Both the position numbers and the translations under genes were made by a program. The notes below the pieces were generated by a model. The model had not been told where the DNA came from, ran no database searches, and worked only from the letters and a program-made list of their open reading frames with translations. DNA of 64,000 nucleotides, taken from NCBI GenBank assembly GCA_947589325.1, contig CANQAM010000001.1:124001-188000 (forward strand). Reading direction: 5' to 3'. Shown here in pieces: positions 1 to 8,105 of this stretch (positions are counted from its first letter, which is position 1; every line of letters begins with the position of its first letter). The stretch comes from an uncultured Bacteroidales bacterium (GTDB lineage: Bacteria > Bacteroidota > Bacteroidia > Bacteroidales > UBA11471).

Positions 1-205
1 ACAAGTCGGGTATGACGGGAACATATTTTTTGAGGCGTCGCCCGTTTTTTGTCGAAACGACCCACTTTTTCGGGGTGAAAGTTTTAATGCCGGCTTTGTC
101 TAAATTATCGGCGGTCTTTTCCCGAAAACCGTATAAAAAGCGCATAACAAACCATTGCGGTGTGTTTTCCTTGTCGTTTTGTTTGGTTATGCAGTCGTCT
201 TTCAC
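1..205 (-). CDS. UpxY-like NusG-family transcription antiterminator, N-terminal part (runs off left edge)
   Basis: This open frame is absent from the ORF track because it leaves the window. Read leftwards from a GTG at 205 it encodes about 68 residues with the hallmark N-terminus of UpxY/NusG proteins: an aromatic-rich strand WFVMRFLYG near residue 18, a GIKTF-type turn, then KYVPVIPDL, matching the conserved 'PLIPxLLF' region of the NGN domain. In Bacteroides, UpxY proteins bind RNA polymerase near the start of capsule operons and prevent premature termination (family knowledge). No ATG precedes the conserved region downstream of the promoter, so GTG is the best start. A consensus promoter lies about 56 bases upstream. 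Divergence from a Wzi-like gene supports a surface-polysaccharide role. The rest of the gene and any operon it controls are outside the window. Confidence 0.72.
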   Translation of the reverse strand, partial: MKDDCITKQNDKENTPQWFVMRFLYGFREKTADNLDKAGIKTFTPKKWVVSTKNGRRLKKYVPVIPDL

Positions 206-260
206 GTCAAATCGTTTTTTTGAAAAAAGTGATGTTTCGCTCTTCCTTTTCAGTATTGGG

Positions 261-291
261 CAAAGGTACCATAAATCCTTTTATTATCAAA
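261..291 (-). promoter_or_regulatory. Leftward Bacteroidales promoter of the UpxY-like gene
   Basis: On the minus strand a TTTG (288-291) is followed after exactly 19 bases by TACCTTTG (261-268), the consensus of the Bacteroidales primary sigma factor. Transcription would start near 254, giving a leader of about 50 nt before the GTG of the UpxY-like frame. Confidence 0.7.
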
Positions 292-403
292 GAAACGATA
301 ACAAATAAAGCCATATCTTTTATAGGTCGTATTTCCATTATTCATTGAAAAATTTTTTCGGTTTCTGTTTTCCTATTATCTTTGCCCCAAACAAAGTAAA
401 CGA

Positions 404-829
404 ATGGTCGGAAAATACAACATATTATGCGTTGCCCTTTTTGTTTGTATGGCGGTTTTCGGTTTTCTGGCTTGCAGCAGCGATACCGATGACGAATTGC
501 GGGGGCGTTGGCAGTTCTCCTATTGCGAATATCCGGCAGGCGGTACCTTTGCTTGCGATTCGGCATTTTACAGTTTCGACAGAGGAGTATTTAAATTGCA
601 GAAATTGATCCCCAACGGTCATGGCTCTTATCAGACTTACGGAAATTATGTGTTGGCGGGCGATTCTCTTATTCTTTCCATACCCCGCCTGCCTGTCGGG
701 GCGGTGTTTTGTGTACCGCCTTTTGATTGGGGGCGCGACGGTAGCAAGCGTTTTCTTGTCGGAGAGGTTTCCCGCCGCCGGCTGATGCTCTCGTGCCGTG
801 ATACGGTTTATCATTTCAGAAAATTTTAA
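404..829 (+). CDS. Small outer-membrane lipoprotein, lipocalin-like
   Basis: A 141-residue protein with a hydrophobic signal segment ending in a lipobox-like FLACSS, so the mature protein should start at the Cys near residue 24 and be lipid-anchored. The mature part starts with a GRWQFSY stretch resembling the first strand of small Bacteroidales lipocalin-like lipoproteins; the rest is beta-rich with few charged patches. No enzyme motif is visible. A TATCTTTG -7 element at 377-384 sits 20 bases before the ATG. The stop is 7 bases from the ATG of the Wzi-like gene, so the two are almost certainly co-transcribed. The function is unknown; the context suggests a surface-polysaccharide or envelope role. 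Confidence 0.75.
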   Translation: MVGKYNILCVALFVCMAVFGFLACSSDTDDELRGRWQFSYCEYPAGGTFACDSAFYSFDRGVFKLQKLIPNGHGSYQTYGNYVLAGDSLILSIPRLPVGAVFCVPPFDWGRDGSKRFLVGEVSRRRLMLSCRDTVYHFRKF

Positions 830-836
830 TGCCGCC

Positions 837-2294
837 ATGTTTCGTTTCCGTTACATATTGTTTTTGTTGTTTTTATCGATGTTTGCCTTTCCTGTGAAGG
901 CGCAGTTTCACATGGACTATTCCGTCGAAGCCAACGTCGTGGCGGGCGGTGGCGACTATACACCCTATTATCTGATGAACAAACGCGGCGGCATGGTGTC
1001 GTTCAATCCCAACAACGGCTACCTGCGTGCTGCCGTGCAAAAAGCGGCGGACTCTGCCCGCGTGTTTACCTACGGGTTCGGACTGGACGTGTCGGCGGCA
1101 TACAACAACGATATTCCGGCTTATGTGCAACAGGCTTATGTCGAGCTGCGTCTTTACTGTCTTGCGCTCACGGCTGGCAGTCGCGAAGAAGGGTCGCTGC
1201 TGTGGAACGACGCTTTGTGCAGCGGCGGTTGGGTGTGGAGCGGCAACAGCCGTCCCGTGCCGCAGGTACGCATCGGCATTCCCGAATTTGTAAACTTCCC
1301 GTGGACACATGGCGTGATGCAGATTCGAGGCGAAATAGCCTACGGTCGTTTCGACGACGACAAGTACCAACGTCATACGCATGGTGACGGTATGCGGTAT
1401 TCGCGCGGTATACTCTATCATCGAAAATACCTCCTGCTTCGTTTCGGGAAAACGACCCAAAAAGTCTATGGAACAATCGGCATAGATATGGCGGCGCAGT
1501 TCGGCGGCAAGGTTTATAACGCCGACGGCACGGTGGCATACGATTTCCCGTCGTCCGCTATCGATTACCTGAAAGTGTTTGTGCCTAAAAGCGGCGGGGA
1601 GAGTTCTCCGGAAATAGACCAAGTAAATATTACAGGAAATCATTTAGGCTCCTATCTGCTGGAAGTGGGTTTGCGTCAAAAAACGTGGGAGGGGCGCATC
1701 TATTACGAACACCCGTTCGACGACCATTCCGGTATGACATTCCGCAACAAGTTCGACGGGTTGTGGGGCGTGGAGTACCGGAGCAAAGCCGCCTGTCCGG
1801 TGGTGAAAGGCGTCGTAGTGGAATACCTCAATACCAGAGACCAAAGCGGCCCTTTTCTTTGGGATAAGACCGATGAAATACCCGTGCAGGTAAGTGCGGG
1901 CGATAATTATTACGGACATGGTGCCTATAACGGTTGGACGCATTGGGGGCATACGATAGGCAATCCGTTGGTCGCTTCGCCCGGGTACAATGCCGATGGC
2001 TATTTAGGTTTTGTGTGTACACGTGTGGAGGCGCTCCATGTCGGGCTCGAAGGGTACATCGTGCCGCAGTTCGATTATCGTCTACTGGCATCGATACAGC
2101 GCGGGTGGGGAAATCCCGACGCGCCTTTTACCGATATACGGAAAGAATTTTCGGGAATGCTCGAAATCGATTACCGCCCCCGACAGCTTGGCGGGTGGCG
2201 TTTCGGAGTGGGAATAGCCGTCGATGCCGGTACGCAGTTTGGAAACAATTGGGGCATACAGTTCGGCGTAACCAAATCGGGAAGACTTTTCTGA
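837..2294 (+). CDS. Wzi-like capsule assembly outer-membrane protein
   Basis: The track starts at 798, but the ATG at 837 follows the upstream stop and begins a clean signal peptide (LLFLSMFAFPVKAQ), giving 485 residues. The mature protein is rich in alternating aromatic and polar strands and ends in a strand-rich segment closing with FGVTKSGRLF, as expected for an outer-membrane beta-barrel. The SVEANVVAGGGDYTPYYL start and the later GNPL...GYNADGYLGF region resemble the Bacteroidota branch of the capsule assembly Wzi family. Escherichia coli Wzi is a barrel lectin that anchors capsule to the cell surface (family knowledge). It is paired with the upstream lipoprotein and divergent from UpxY. 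The assignment is by resemblance only; another porin-like barrel cannot be excluded. Confidence 0.75.
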   Translation: MFRFRYILFLLFLSMFAFPVKAQFHMDYSVEANVVAGGGDYTPYYLMNKRGGMVSFNPNNGYLRAAVQKAADSARVFTYGFGLDVSAAYNNDIPAYVQQAYVELRLYCLALTAGSREEGSLLWNDALCSGGWVWSGNSRPVPQVRIGIPEFVNFPWTHGVMQIRGEIAYGRFDDDKYQRHTHGDGMRYSRGILYHRKYLLLRFGKTTQKVYGTIGIDMAAQFGGKVYNADGTVAYDFPSSAIDYLKVFVPKSGGESSPEIDQVNITGNHLGSYLLEVGLRQKTWEGRIYYEHPFDDHSGMTFRNKFDGLWGVEYRSKAACPVVKGVVVEYLNTRDQSGPFLWDKTDEIPVQVSAGDNYYGHGAYNGWTHWGHTIGNPLVASPGYNADGYLGFVCTRVEALHVGLEGYIVPQFDYRLLASIQRGWGNPDAPFTDIRKEFSGMLEIDYRPRQLGGWRFGVGIAVDAGTQFGNNWGIQFGVTKSGRLF

Positions 2295-2310
2295 ACCTTT
2301 CAAATACAGA

Positions 2311-2347
2311 CGAGAGAGGCAAATTCCTTATGAATTTGCCTCTCTCG
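2311..2347. terminator. Bidirectional terminator between the Wzi-like gene and rpmE2
   Basis: A perfect 16-bp inverted repeat (CGAGAGAGGCAAATTC and its complement) with a 5-base loop, between convergent genes. The flanking runs of T are short. Confidence 0.75.
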
Positions 2348-2370
2348 TGTTTTCGTAAAACAGTATCGGA

Positions 2371-2634
2371 TTATTTCTGTTTGTTCTGCATGTGTTTTGC
2401 GTAACGGCTCATGAACTTATCTACGCGGCCGGCGCTATCGACAAGTTTCTGTTTGCCCGTGAAGAACGGGTGCGACGAACTGGTGATTTCGAGTTTTACC
2501 AACGGATAAGTAACGCCGTCTATTTCGATGGTGTCTTTTGCCGCTATCGTGGAGCGGGAGATGAACGTGTCGTCGTTTGACATATCTTTGAATACGACCG
2601 GACGATAATTCTCAGGGTGAATTCCTTTTTTCAT
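2371..2634 (-). CDS. rpmE2: 50S ribosomal protein L31 type B
   Basis: An 87-residue protein opening with MKKGIHPENYRPVVFKD and containing the SSSHPFFTGKQKLVD block typical of L31. It lacks the CxxC pairs of the zinc-binding type A form, so it is the zinc-independent paralogue (type B), which other bacteria use under zinc limitation. L31 forms part of the intersubunit bridge near the central protuberance. Its promoter is at 2700-2729; no Zur-like operator was recognised. Monocistronic, converging on the Wzi-like gene across a shared terminator. Confidence 0.95.
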   Translation of the reverse strand: MKKGIHPENYRPVVFKDMSNDDTFISRSTIAAKDTIEIDGVTYPLVKLEITSSSHPFFTGKQKLVDSAGRVDKFMSRYAKHMQNKQK

Positions 2635-2699
2635 ATCTAAATTCTTTTATTTGCAATCATTGGCACGGTGGTAAAACGTGCATTTTTTATAATGGCTTG

Positions 2700-2729
2700 C
2701 AAATGTAAGCATAACTTTCGATATACAAA
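2700..2729 (-). promoter_or_regulatory. Promoter of rpmE2
   Basis: Minus-strand TTTG (2726-2729), 18-base spacer, TACATTTG (2700-2707). The predicted start is near 2693, about 60 nt before the ATG. Confidence 0.6.
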
Positions 2730-2833
2730 AATATTTTTCCTCTTTTTGCAAAATCTTTCTGTTTCGATGTTTTTTGAAAAGTGCAGGTGAAAAATTTTTT
2801 ATACCTTTGACTGTTCATATAAATGGATTATTT

Positions 2834-3580
2834 ATGTTTTGGTTTGGAAAGAAAAAAACGCCGGAACAGTTGTTCTATCATACTGATTTACACTCCCATT
2901 TGTTGCCGGGTATCGACGACGGTTCGCCCGATGCGGCAACCTCCGTCGAGTTGCTGCGTTATATGCAGTCATGGGGTGTGAAGCGGCTTTGCGTAACTCC
3001 GCATGTGGTGCTCGGCCGCTTTGAAAACACGCCGGAAAGCATCGACGCCGCTTACCGACAGCTACGACAGGAAATGGACAGACAGGGCGTGGAAATGGAA
3101 ATACATTGTTCCGCCGAATACCGTATGGACGATAATTTTCACCGGATTCTCGATGCGGGAGGTTCCGAATTGCTTCCCCTGCCCGGAAATTATTTGTTGG
3201 TCGAAAACTCTTTTTCCCAGCCGGCTCTCGACTTGGATAATTTGTTATTCAATTTGATGTTGAAAGGCTTTCAACCCATTCTTGCGCACCCCGAACGCTA
3301 CCATTATTATCATTCTAAAAAGGAAACCTATCGACATCTGCACAACGCCGGCTGCCTTTTTCAGGTCAATTTGCTTTCCCTTGCCGGTCATTACGGAAAA
3401 GCCCCGAAAGAAATAGCCCTTTGGCTTTGTAAAAACGATATGATCGATTTCTTGGGCAGCGACCTGCACCACCGCGACCATGCGGAAGCCATCACCGAAT
3501 GGCTTTGCACGAAAGAGTACCGGCAGCTCGCGGATAGATTGGCGAACATTCGGAACGATAAAATATTTGCGTCAAGATAA
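2834..3580 (+). CDS. CpsB/CapC-type PHP-domain tyrosine phosphatase
   Basis: The ATG at 2834 gives 248 residues; it follows a TACCTTTG -7 element at 2802-2809, which rules out the track start at 2774. The N-terminus shows the PHP metal-binding motif HTDLHSHLLPGIDDG at residues 16-30, later joined by CVTPHV, AHPER and GSDLHH, giving the trinuclear metal site of the PHP superfamily. Closest family by pattern: Mn-dependent tyrosine phosphatases (CpsB, YwqE, Wzb analogues) that dephosphorylate the BY-kinase regulating capsule or exopolysaccharide chain length. No BY-kinase is in the window; the surface-polysaccharide genes at the left edge fit this role. A histidinol-phosphatase activity is the main alternative. 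Confidence 0.85.
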   Translation: MFWFGKKKTPEQLFYHTDLHSHLLPGIDDGSPDAATSVELLRYMQSWGVKRLCVTPHVVLGRFENTPESIDAAYRQLRQEMDRQGVEMEIHCSAEYRMDDNFHRILDAGGSELLPLPGNYLLVENSFSQPALDLDNLLFNLMLKGFQPILAHPERYHYYHSKKETYRHLHNAGCLFQVNLLSLAGHYGKAPKEIALWLCKNDMIDFLGSDLHHRDHAEAITEWLCTKEYRQLADRLANIRNDKIFASR

Positions 3581-3582
3581 GA

Positions 3583-3613
3583 AAATATCCGAAAGCCGAG
3601 CTTCCGGATATTT
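3583..3613. terminator. Bidirectional terminator between the CpsB-like and DUF3127 genes
   Basis: AAATATCCGAAAG pairs with CTTCCGGATATTT (one mismatch) over a 5-base loop, followed on the plus strand by CTTTTTTTCC. Confidence 0.75.
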
Positions 3614-3638
3614 CTTTTTTTCCATGGTTTCCGTTATT

Positions 3639-4007
3639 TCAGAAAGGTAAATCGTCGGAGGAATTGCTCTCCGGTTCGAGGTCGGCAGTGGGAGGGGGCA
3701 CGCTGCCCGTTTGAGGAGGCACGGCGGCATTTCCGCCCGATACTTTCTCTATTTTCCATGCACGTACATCGGTGTACCAGCGTCCGTGCGATTCACGGCT
3801 TTCCAAGTCGAAACTTACGATTACTTCGTCGCCTACGGCAGCCGGATATTGCTCTATCCGATTCCCGTTTACCTGAAAACAGATTTTGCGTGCATACTGA
3901 TCTTGCATTTCCAGCACATACTCTTGTTTTCTCCACTCTTTTCCGCTCACCTGACCGATACCGCTTTGCAGGGGGAGCACTTGAACGATACGACCTTTTA
4001 CTTCCAT
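3639..4007 (-). CDS. DUF3127 domain protein, OB-fold-like
   Basis: A 122-residue protein. Residues 1-90 match the Bacteroidota DUF3127 family, recognisable by MEVKGRIVQVLP, a GKEWRKQEYVLE segment and a later SFDLESRE block; these proteins look like a compact OB-fold related in style to single-strand-binding proteins. The tail is Pro/Gly-rich and ends in the acidic SSDDLPF, very like the C-terminal tail with which SSB recruits repair and replication partners (inference). The biochemical role is not established. It has its own promoter at 4038-4067 and converges on the CpsB-like gene. Confidence 0.85.
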   Translation of the reverse strand: MEVKGRIVQVLPLQSGIGQVSGKEWRKQEYVLEMQDQYARKICFQVNGNRIEQYPAAVGDEVIVSFDLESRESHGRWYTDVRAWKIEKVSGGNAAVPPQTGSVPPPTADLEPESNSSDDLPF

Positions 4008-4037
4008 AATTACTTTTATTAAGATAAATTACTCGGA

Positions 4038-4067
4038 CAAAGATAAATATTATCGCTTTCACACAAA
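4038..4067 (-). promoter_or_regulatory. Promoter of the DUF3127 gene
   Basis: Minus-strand TTTG (4064-4067), 18-base spacer, TATCTTTG (4038-4045), about 30 bases upstream of the ATG at 4007. Confidence 0.65.
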
Positions 4068-4211
4068 ACATTTTAACAATAAAAAAGACGTTTTATTGAT
4101 AAAGATGTGAAAATTGTCAAGTAAAAAGGAACAATCGCAAGAATTTCGACAAAAGATTTACCCTATTGCCAAATGTCGGTAACTTGCAGTTAAAAAACCG
4201 ACCCGTAAAAA

Positions 4212-4242
4212 TTTGGCGGCACGCATATATTCTTTATCTTTG
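4212..4242 (+). promoter_or_regulatory. Promoter of the rsfS-ftsH-cdsA operon
   Basis: TTTG (4212-4215), exactly 19 bases, TATCTTTG (4235-4242). This places the start of transcription downstream of the track's ORF start at 4213 and so supports the rsfS start at 4270. Confidence 0.75.
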
Positions 4243-4269
4243 CGGGAAAGAAAAGAGATACCTATATTT

Positions 4270-4629
4270 ATGGAAGAAAACCGAAAATTGATACAAACCA
4301 TTATCGAAGGCATACAGGAGAAGAAAGGCAAAAAAATCGTTACGGTCGATTTGACGAAAATCGAATCGTCGTCGGCGCAATATTTCATTATCTGTCAGGG
4401 CGGTTCGCCCATGCAGGTAGCAGCTGTTGCCGACTCGGTGCGCGAAACCGTGCTCGATAAAATCGGCGTAAAGCCTTTCAATTACGATGGTTATCGAAAT
4501 GCCCAGTGGATAGTTATCGATTACGGACATATTTATGTGCATATATTCCAGCCGGAGCAGCGCAATTACTACAAGCTCGAACAGTTGTGGAGCGATGCCA
4601 AATTGACAGAGCTCCCCGATGTGGAATGA
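4270..4629 (+). CDS. rsfS: Ribosome silencing factor RsfS (YbeB/Iojap)
   Basis: A 119-residue protein of typical family length. It shows the Iojap core: VTVDLTKIESSSAQYFIICQ, then GYRNAQWIVIDYGHIYVHIF and the end motif RNYYKLEQLWSDA. RsfS binds L14 on the 50S subunit and blocks joining with 30S when nutrients are short (family knowledge). The start was moved from 4213 to 4270 because the promoter TATCTTTG lies between them. It is first in an operon with ftsH (47-base gap) and cdsA, an order I recall as common in Bacteroidales. Confidence 0.95.
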   Translation: MEENRKLIQTIIEGIQEKKGKKIVTVDLTKIESSSAQYFIICQGGSPMQVAAVADSVRETVLDKIGVKPFNYDGYRNAQWIVIDYGHIYVHIFQPEQRNYYKLEQLWSDAKLTELPDVE

Positions 4630-4676
4630 TTTTTGCACGATGTCGATAAAGTCAAACATGAATTTGTTTTCGTTTT

Positions 4677-6749
4677 ATGGGAAATAACAATCCGCAAAAA
4701 GGCAATAAAAAAATATTCCGTATCAATCTGTATTGGATGTACGCCCTGATAGCTCTTTCGCTTATCGGGGTCTATTATATGAACGACGGCTCCTCATCGA
4801 AGAAAGTGAGCTGGACGGAGTTTGAACAAATGGTGCAGGAGGGCGGTACGGTGGAGCGTATCACCGTCTATACCAATAAGGACTATTTGGAAGTCGTGCT
4901 TTCCGATTCGACCGCCCGAAAAGTTTTCAAGACCGACGATGCCAAAAGACTCGGACGCTCGCCCAAACTTTTTGTGAACATTCCCGATGCCGCTACTTTC
5001 AATGAGGAAGTAAACAGCTGGAAAGAAAAGTTCGGTTTTTCTACGCAGATTACTTATGAAAAGAGCAGCGATTTCAGCGATATGCTTTGGTCGTTCGGGC
5101 CTATTATACTCCTGTTCGTCTTTTGGTTCTTCCTGATGCGGCGTATGTCCGGCGGCGGAGGTGGAGGAGGCGGCGTCTTCAATGTGGGCAAGTCCAAAGC
5201 ACAGCTTTTCGACAAGGAAGGCTCCATAAAAGTTTCTTTCAAAGATGTGGCGGGACTTTCCGAAGCCAAAGAGGAGGTGGAAGAAATCGTCGAATTTCTG
5301 AAAAATCCGAAACGTTATAACGAGTTGGGCGGCAAGATACCCAAAGGCGCCCTGCTCGTGGGGCCTCCGGGTACGGGTAAAACCCTGCTCGCCAAAGCCG
5401 TTGCCGGTGAGGCGAATGTGCCGTTCTTCTCGCTCTCCGGCTCCGATTTCGTCGAAATGTTCGTCGGCGTCGGCGCCTCGCGGGTGCGCGACCTCTTTCG
5501 GCAGGCGAAAGAAAAATCGCCCTGCATCATCTTCATCGACGAAATCGATGCCGTAGGTCGGGCGCGCGGCCGCAACCCGAACATGGGCGCGAACGATGAG
5601 CGCGAAAATACATTGAATCAGCTGCTTACCGAAATGGACGGTTTCGGCACGAACAGCGGCATCATCGTCCTGGCGGCGACCAACCGTGTGGACATTCTCG
5701 ACAAAGCCCTCTTGCGGGCAGGCCGTTTCGACCGGCAGATTTATGTGGAGCTGCCCGACCTCAACGACCGCAAGGAAATTTTCAAGGTGCACCTGCGCGG
5801 CGTAAAGATAGACGAGTCGGTGGATATCGATTTGCTGGCGCGTCAGACTCCCGGATTTTCGGGCGCCGACATTGCCAACGTCTGCAACGAAGCCGCCCTC
5901 ATCGCTGCGCGCAAACGCAAGCAGTGGGTGCAGAAACAAGACTTCATGGACGCTGTCGATCGCATTATCGGCGGTCTCGAAAAACGCACGAAGATTACCA
6001 CGAACGAGGAAAAACGCTCCATTGCCATACACGAAGCAGGACATGCCGCATTGAGCTGGTTCCTGCAATATGCCAATCCGTTGGTGAAAGTGACTATCGT
6101 CCCGCGTGGAAAAGCGCTCGGCGCCGCATGGTATCTGCCGGAGGAGCGGCAGATTACGCCGAAGGAGGCGATGCTCGACGAAATGTGTGCCACGCTCGGC
6201 GGGCGCGCTGCCGAAGAGCTGTTCATCGGACACATATCCACCGGCGCGGCAAACGACCTCGAACGGGTTACCAAGCAGGCATACGCCATCGTGGCATACT
6301 TCGGCATGAGCAGCGAGCTGCCCAATATTTCCTATTACGACTCGACGGGGCAGGACTACGGTTTCACCAAACCGTACAGCGAGGAGACCGCCCGCACCAT
6401 CGACAAAGAGGTGAGCCGCATCATCAGCGAGCAGTATGAACGGGCTAAAAAATTGCTCTCCGAACACGCCGAAGGGCACGCGCAATTGACGCAGGTGCTT
6501 ATCGAGCGCGAAGTCATCTTCACCGAAGATGTGGAGCGCATATTCGGTAAACGCCAGTGGGCATCGCGAAGCGAGGAAATACTCCGCGACAACAAGGCGT
6601 TGGAAGAACAGAAAACCGAAGAATCCGCCGCACCGGTCGATGCCGCTTCCACCGGCGATGCCGCACCCGCAAAGGCTGATACGGAGAATCCCGCAGATGC
6701 CGAAACTCCGGCTGCCGACACTTCCGTCGAAACCAAAGACAAAGAATAA
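4677..6749 (+). CDS. ftsH: ATP-dependent zinc metalloprotease FtsH
   Basis: A 690-residue membrane-bound AAA+ protease. Two transmembrane segments (about residues 18-35 and 138-155) flank a periplasmic domain; a Gly-rich linker follows. Walker A GPPGTGKT is at residues 229-236, Walker B IIFIDEID follows, and the second region of homology ends in RAGRFDRQ. The M41 peptidase has the zinc site HEAGH at 452-456. FtsH degrades misfolded membrane proteins and regulatory substrates as a hexamer. The C-terminal 60 residues are Ala/Asp/Glu-rich and low-complexity, longer than in Escherichia coli. It lies between rsfS and cdsA. Confidence 0.98.
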   Translation: MGNNNPQKGNKKIFRINLYWMYALIALSLIGVYYMNDGSSSKKVSWTEFEQMVQEGGTVERITVYTNKDYLEVVLSDSTARKVFKTDDAKRLGRSPKLFVNIPDAATFNEEVNSWKEKFGFSTQITYEKSSDFSDMLWSFGPIILLFVFWFFLMRRMSGGGGGGGGVFNVGKSKAQLFDKEGSIKVSFKDVAGLSEAKEEVEEIVEFLKNPKRYNELGGKIPKGALLVGPPGTGKTLLAKAVAGEANVPFFSLSGSDFVEMFVGVGASRVRDLFRQAKEKSPCIIFIDEIDAVGRARGRNPNMGANDERENTLNQLLTEMDGFGTNSGIIVLAATNRVDILDKALLRAGRFDRQIYVELPDLNDRKEIFKVHLRGVKIDESVDIDLLARQTPGFSGADIANVCNEAALIAARKRKQWVQKQDFMDAVDRIIGGLEKRTKITTNEEKRSIAIHEAGHAALSWFLQYANPLVKVTIVPRGKALGAAWYLPEERQITPKEAMLDEMCATLGGRAAEELFIGHISTGAANDLERVTKQAYAIVAYFGMSSELPNISYYDSTGQDYGFTKPYSEETARTIDKEVSRIISEQYERAKKLLSEHAEGHAQLTQVLIEREVIFTEDVERIFGKRQWASRSEEILRDNKALEEQKTEESAAPVDAASTGDAAPAKADTENPADAETPAADTSVETKDKE

Positions 6750-6757
6750 AATACATA

Positions 6758-6783
6758 GCCGCCGACGGACGACCGTCGGCGGC
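6758..6783 (+). other. Intra-operon hairpin between ftsH and cdsA
   Basis: GCCGCCGACGG pairs with CCGTCGGCGGC across a 4-base loop, without a following T run. A processing, stability or attenuation element is more likely than a full terminator. Confidence 0.5.
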
Positions 6784-6799
6784 GTTATCGCATAGAACC

Positions 6800-7648
6800 A
6801 TGAAAAATCTCCTTACCCGTTCCATAACCGGAATCTTGTTCGTCGCCGTCATCATCGCCGCCACGTGGTACAGTGCGGAATCTTTTCGCGGACTCGTACT
6901 CATCATCACCATACTCAGCCTCTCCGAGTTTTACCGCCTTGTCTGCCCGAATGCCTTTCGGCGCACGCTCTATGCCGACATAATGGGCGGCACCTATTTA
7001 GTCGGCGTGCTGTTCATCATCTTCGCCTATCCGGTCGTGCTTCCGGTGTCGGCAGTGATGCTTATGTTCATTCCCTATATGCTGTATCTGTTCTATACGT
7101 TCATCATACGCCTTTACCTCAAAGAAGAAAATCCCATTGCCTCGTGGGCTACGTCGCTGCTCGGACAGCTCTACATCGCCCTGCCGTTGGGCTTGCTTGC
7201 CCTTGTCGCCTATCCTCCGGTGGGCGCGGGGAGCGCCTACAACGCCCGAATGGTGCTCGCGTTCCTCTCCTTTATCTGGATTAACGACACCGGCGCCTAC
7301 GTCGTGGGCTGTACGCTCGGACGGCATCGTCTTTTCGAACGCATATCTCCGAAAAAGTCGTGGGAAGGATTTTTCGGCGGATTCATTTTCTGCCTGCTAT
7401 TGGGGTGGGTATGGTCACGCTATTGCCCGTTGATGCTCGACCTGTGGCAATGGTTGGGATTCGCCGTCGTGGTGTCGCTCTTTTCCACTTTCGGCGACCT
7501 GTGCGAATCGCTCCTGAAACGCACCCTGCAAGTCAAGGATTCCGGCTCGATACTGCCCGGACACGGCGGTATGCTCGACCGCTTCGACAGCGTATTTCTC
7601 GCCGCGCCCGCAGCCGCAGCCTACCTCACCCTCGTATTGTCGATGTAA
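6800..7648 (+). CDS. cdsA: Phosphatidate cytidylyltransferase CdsA
   Basis: A 282-residue polytopic membrane protein with about seven to eight hydrophobic helices. The family signature lies near the C-terminus: SLLKRTLQVKDSG followed by LPGHGGMLDRFDS, which carries the metal-binding acidic residues. It makes CDP-diacylglycerol from phosphatidic acid and CTP, the branch point of phospholipid synthesis. Third gene of the rsfS-ftsH-cdsA operon, ending in a terminator at 7653-7681. Confidence 0.97.
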   Translation: MKNLLTRSITGILFVAVIIAATWYSAESFRGLVLIITILSLSEFYRLVCPNAFRRTLYADIMGGTYLVGVLFIIFAYPVVLPVSAVMLMFIPYMLYLFYTFIIRLYLKEENPIASWATSLLGQLYIALPLGLLALVAYPPVGAGSAYNARMVLAFLSFIWINDTGAYVVGCTLGRHRLFERISPKKSWEGFFGGFIFCLLLGWVWSRYCPLMLDLWQWLGFAVVVSLFSTFGDLCESLLKRTLQVKDSGSILPGHGGMLDRFDSVFLAAPAAAAYLTLVLSM

Positions 7649-7652
7649 AAAA

Positions 7653-7681
7653 TTTCGGTCGGAAAACTTTTCCGACCGAAA
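7653..7681. terminator. Terminator after cdsA
   Basis: TTTCGGTCGGAAA and its complement form a perfect stem with a tight loop just after the cdsA stop. It also lies at the 3' end of the leftward stress cassette and may serve both. Confidence 0.7.
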
Positions 7682-7716
7682 CAAGCAAGGACAAATAGTG
7701 TGCCTGTCGGAGCAGA

Positions 7717-7815
7717 TTATTTCTTGCCCGGCTTCTCGCACGAAGATGATTTGCCACCCTTTTGCGCTTCATCGTTGCAGCATTTGCCCGATTTTTTTTC
7801 GTCCATTTTGTTCAT
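7717..7815 (-). CDS. 32-residue Cys/Lys-rich small protein, unknown function
   Basis: Too short for the ORF track. The frame reads MNKMDEKKSGKCCNDEAQKG and ends in KSSSCEKPGKK, with a CC pair plus a third Cys, strongly hydrophilic and basic, with no membrane segment. It is the last gene of a leftward cassette, 52 bases after the YtxH-like gene. That gene also has a Cys cluster (CCC) near its membrane segment, which hints at a shared metal or redox theme. Support comes from position, composition and the terminator just downstream; homologues could not be checked. Not recognised as a named family. Confidence 0.5.
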   Translation of the reverse strand: MNKMDEKKSGKCCNDEAQKGGKSSSCEKPGKK

Positions 7816-7867
7816 GACTTAAAAAATTAAAAAGTTAAACATAGCTATTCAGAAAATCCGACAGCTT

Positions 7868-8080
7868 TCATTTCTTCATTTCGTCGGCGAGGGAGTGGGC
7901 CTTGTCTTTCATCTCCTCCACCTTTTCGGCGGCTTTGTCGGCAACTTTCGTGCCGGCCTCGAGCAGGCGCTTTTTCCATTCGGCAGCCTCTTTCGATTTC
8001 GCCGACATTTTGCAACAGCACATCGCCATGCCGAGTACGATACCCAACCCTATGCCCAAACAGAAATTTTTACTTTTCAT
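7868..8080 (-). CDS. YtxH-like small membrane-anchored stress protein
   Basis: A 70-residue protein. Residues 5-23 form a Gly-rich hydrophobic segment (LGIGLGIVLGMAM) followed by CCCK, then an amphipathic helix rich in Lys/Glu/Ala (KKRLLEAGTKVADKAAEKVE). This matches the YtxH/gas-vesicle-like general stress family: a single N-terminal membrane helix with a long charged coil. It sits 25 bases downstream of a GlsB-like gene, a pairing that suggests envelope-stress co-expression. The Cys triplet at the membrane edge is unusual and could be a lipidation or metal site (inference). Confidence 0.75.
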   Translation of the reverse strand: MKSKNFCLGIGLGIVLGMAMCCCKMSAKSKEAAEWKKRLLEAGTKVADKAAEKVEEMKDKAHSLADEMKK

Positions 8081-8105
8081 AATCGTATGTTTTTAGAATT
8101 GAACT

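Noticed and set aside
12-348. Plus-strand ORFs 12-308 and 160-348
   Set aside because: They are antisense to the UpxY-like frame, which has a family match and a consensus promoter; the plus-strand products show no recognisable pattern.
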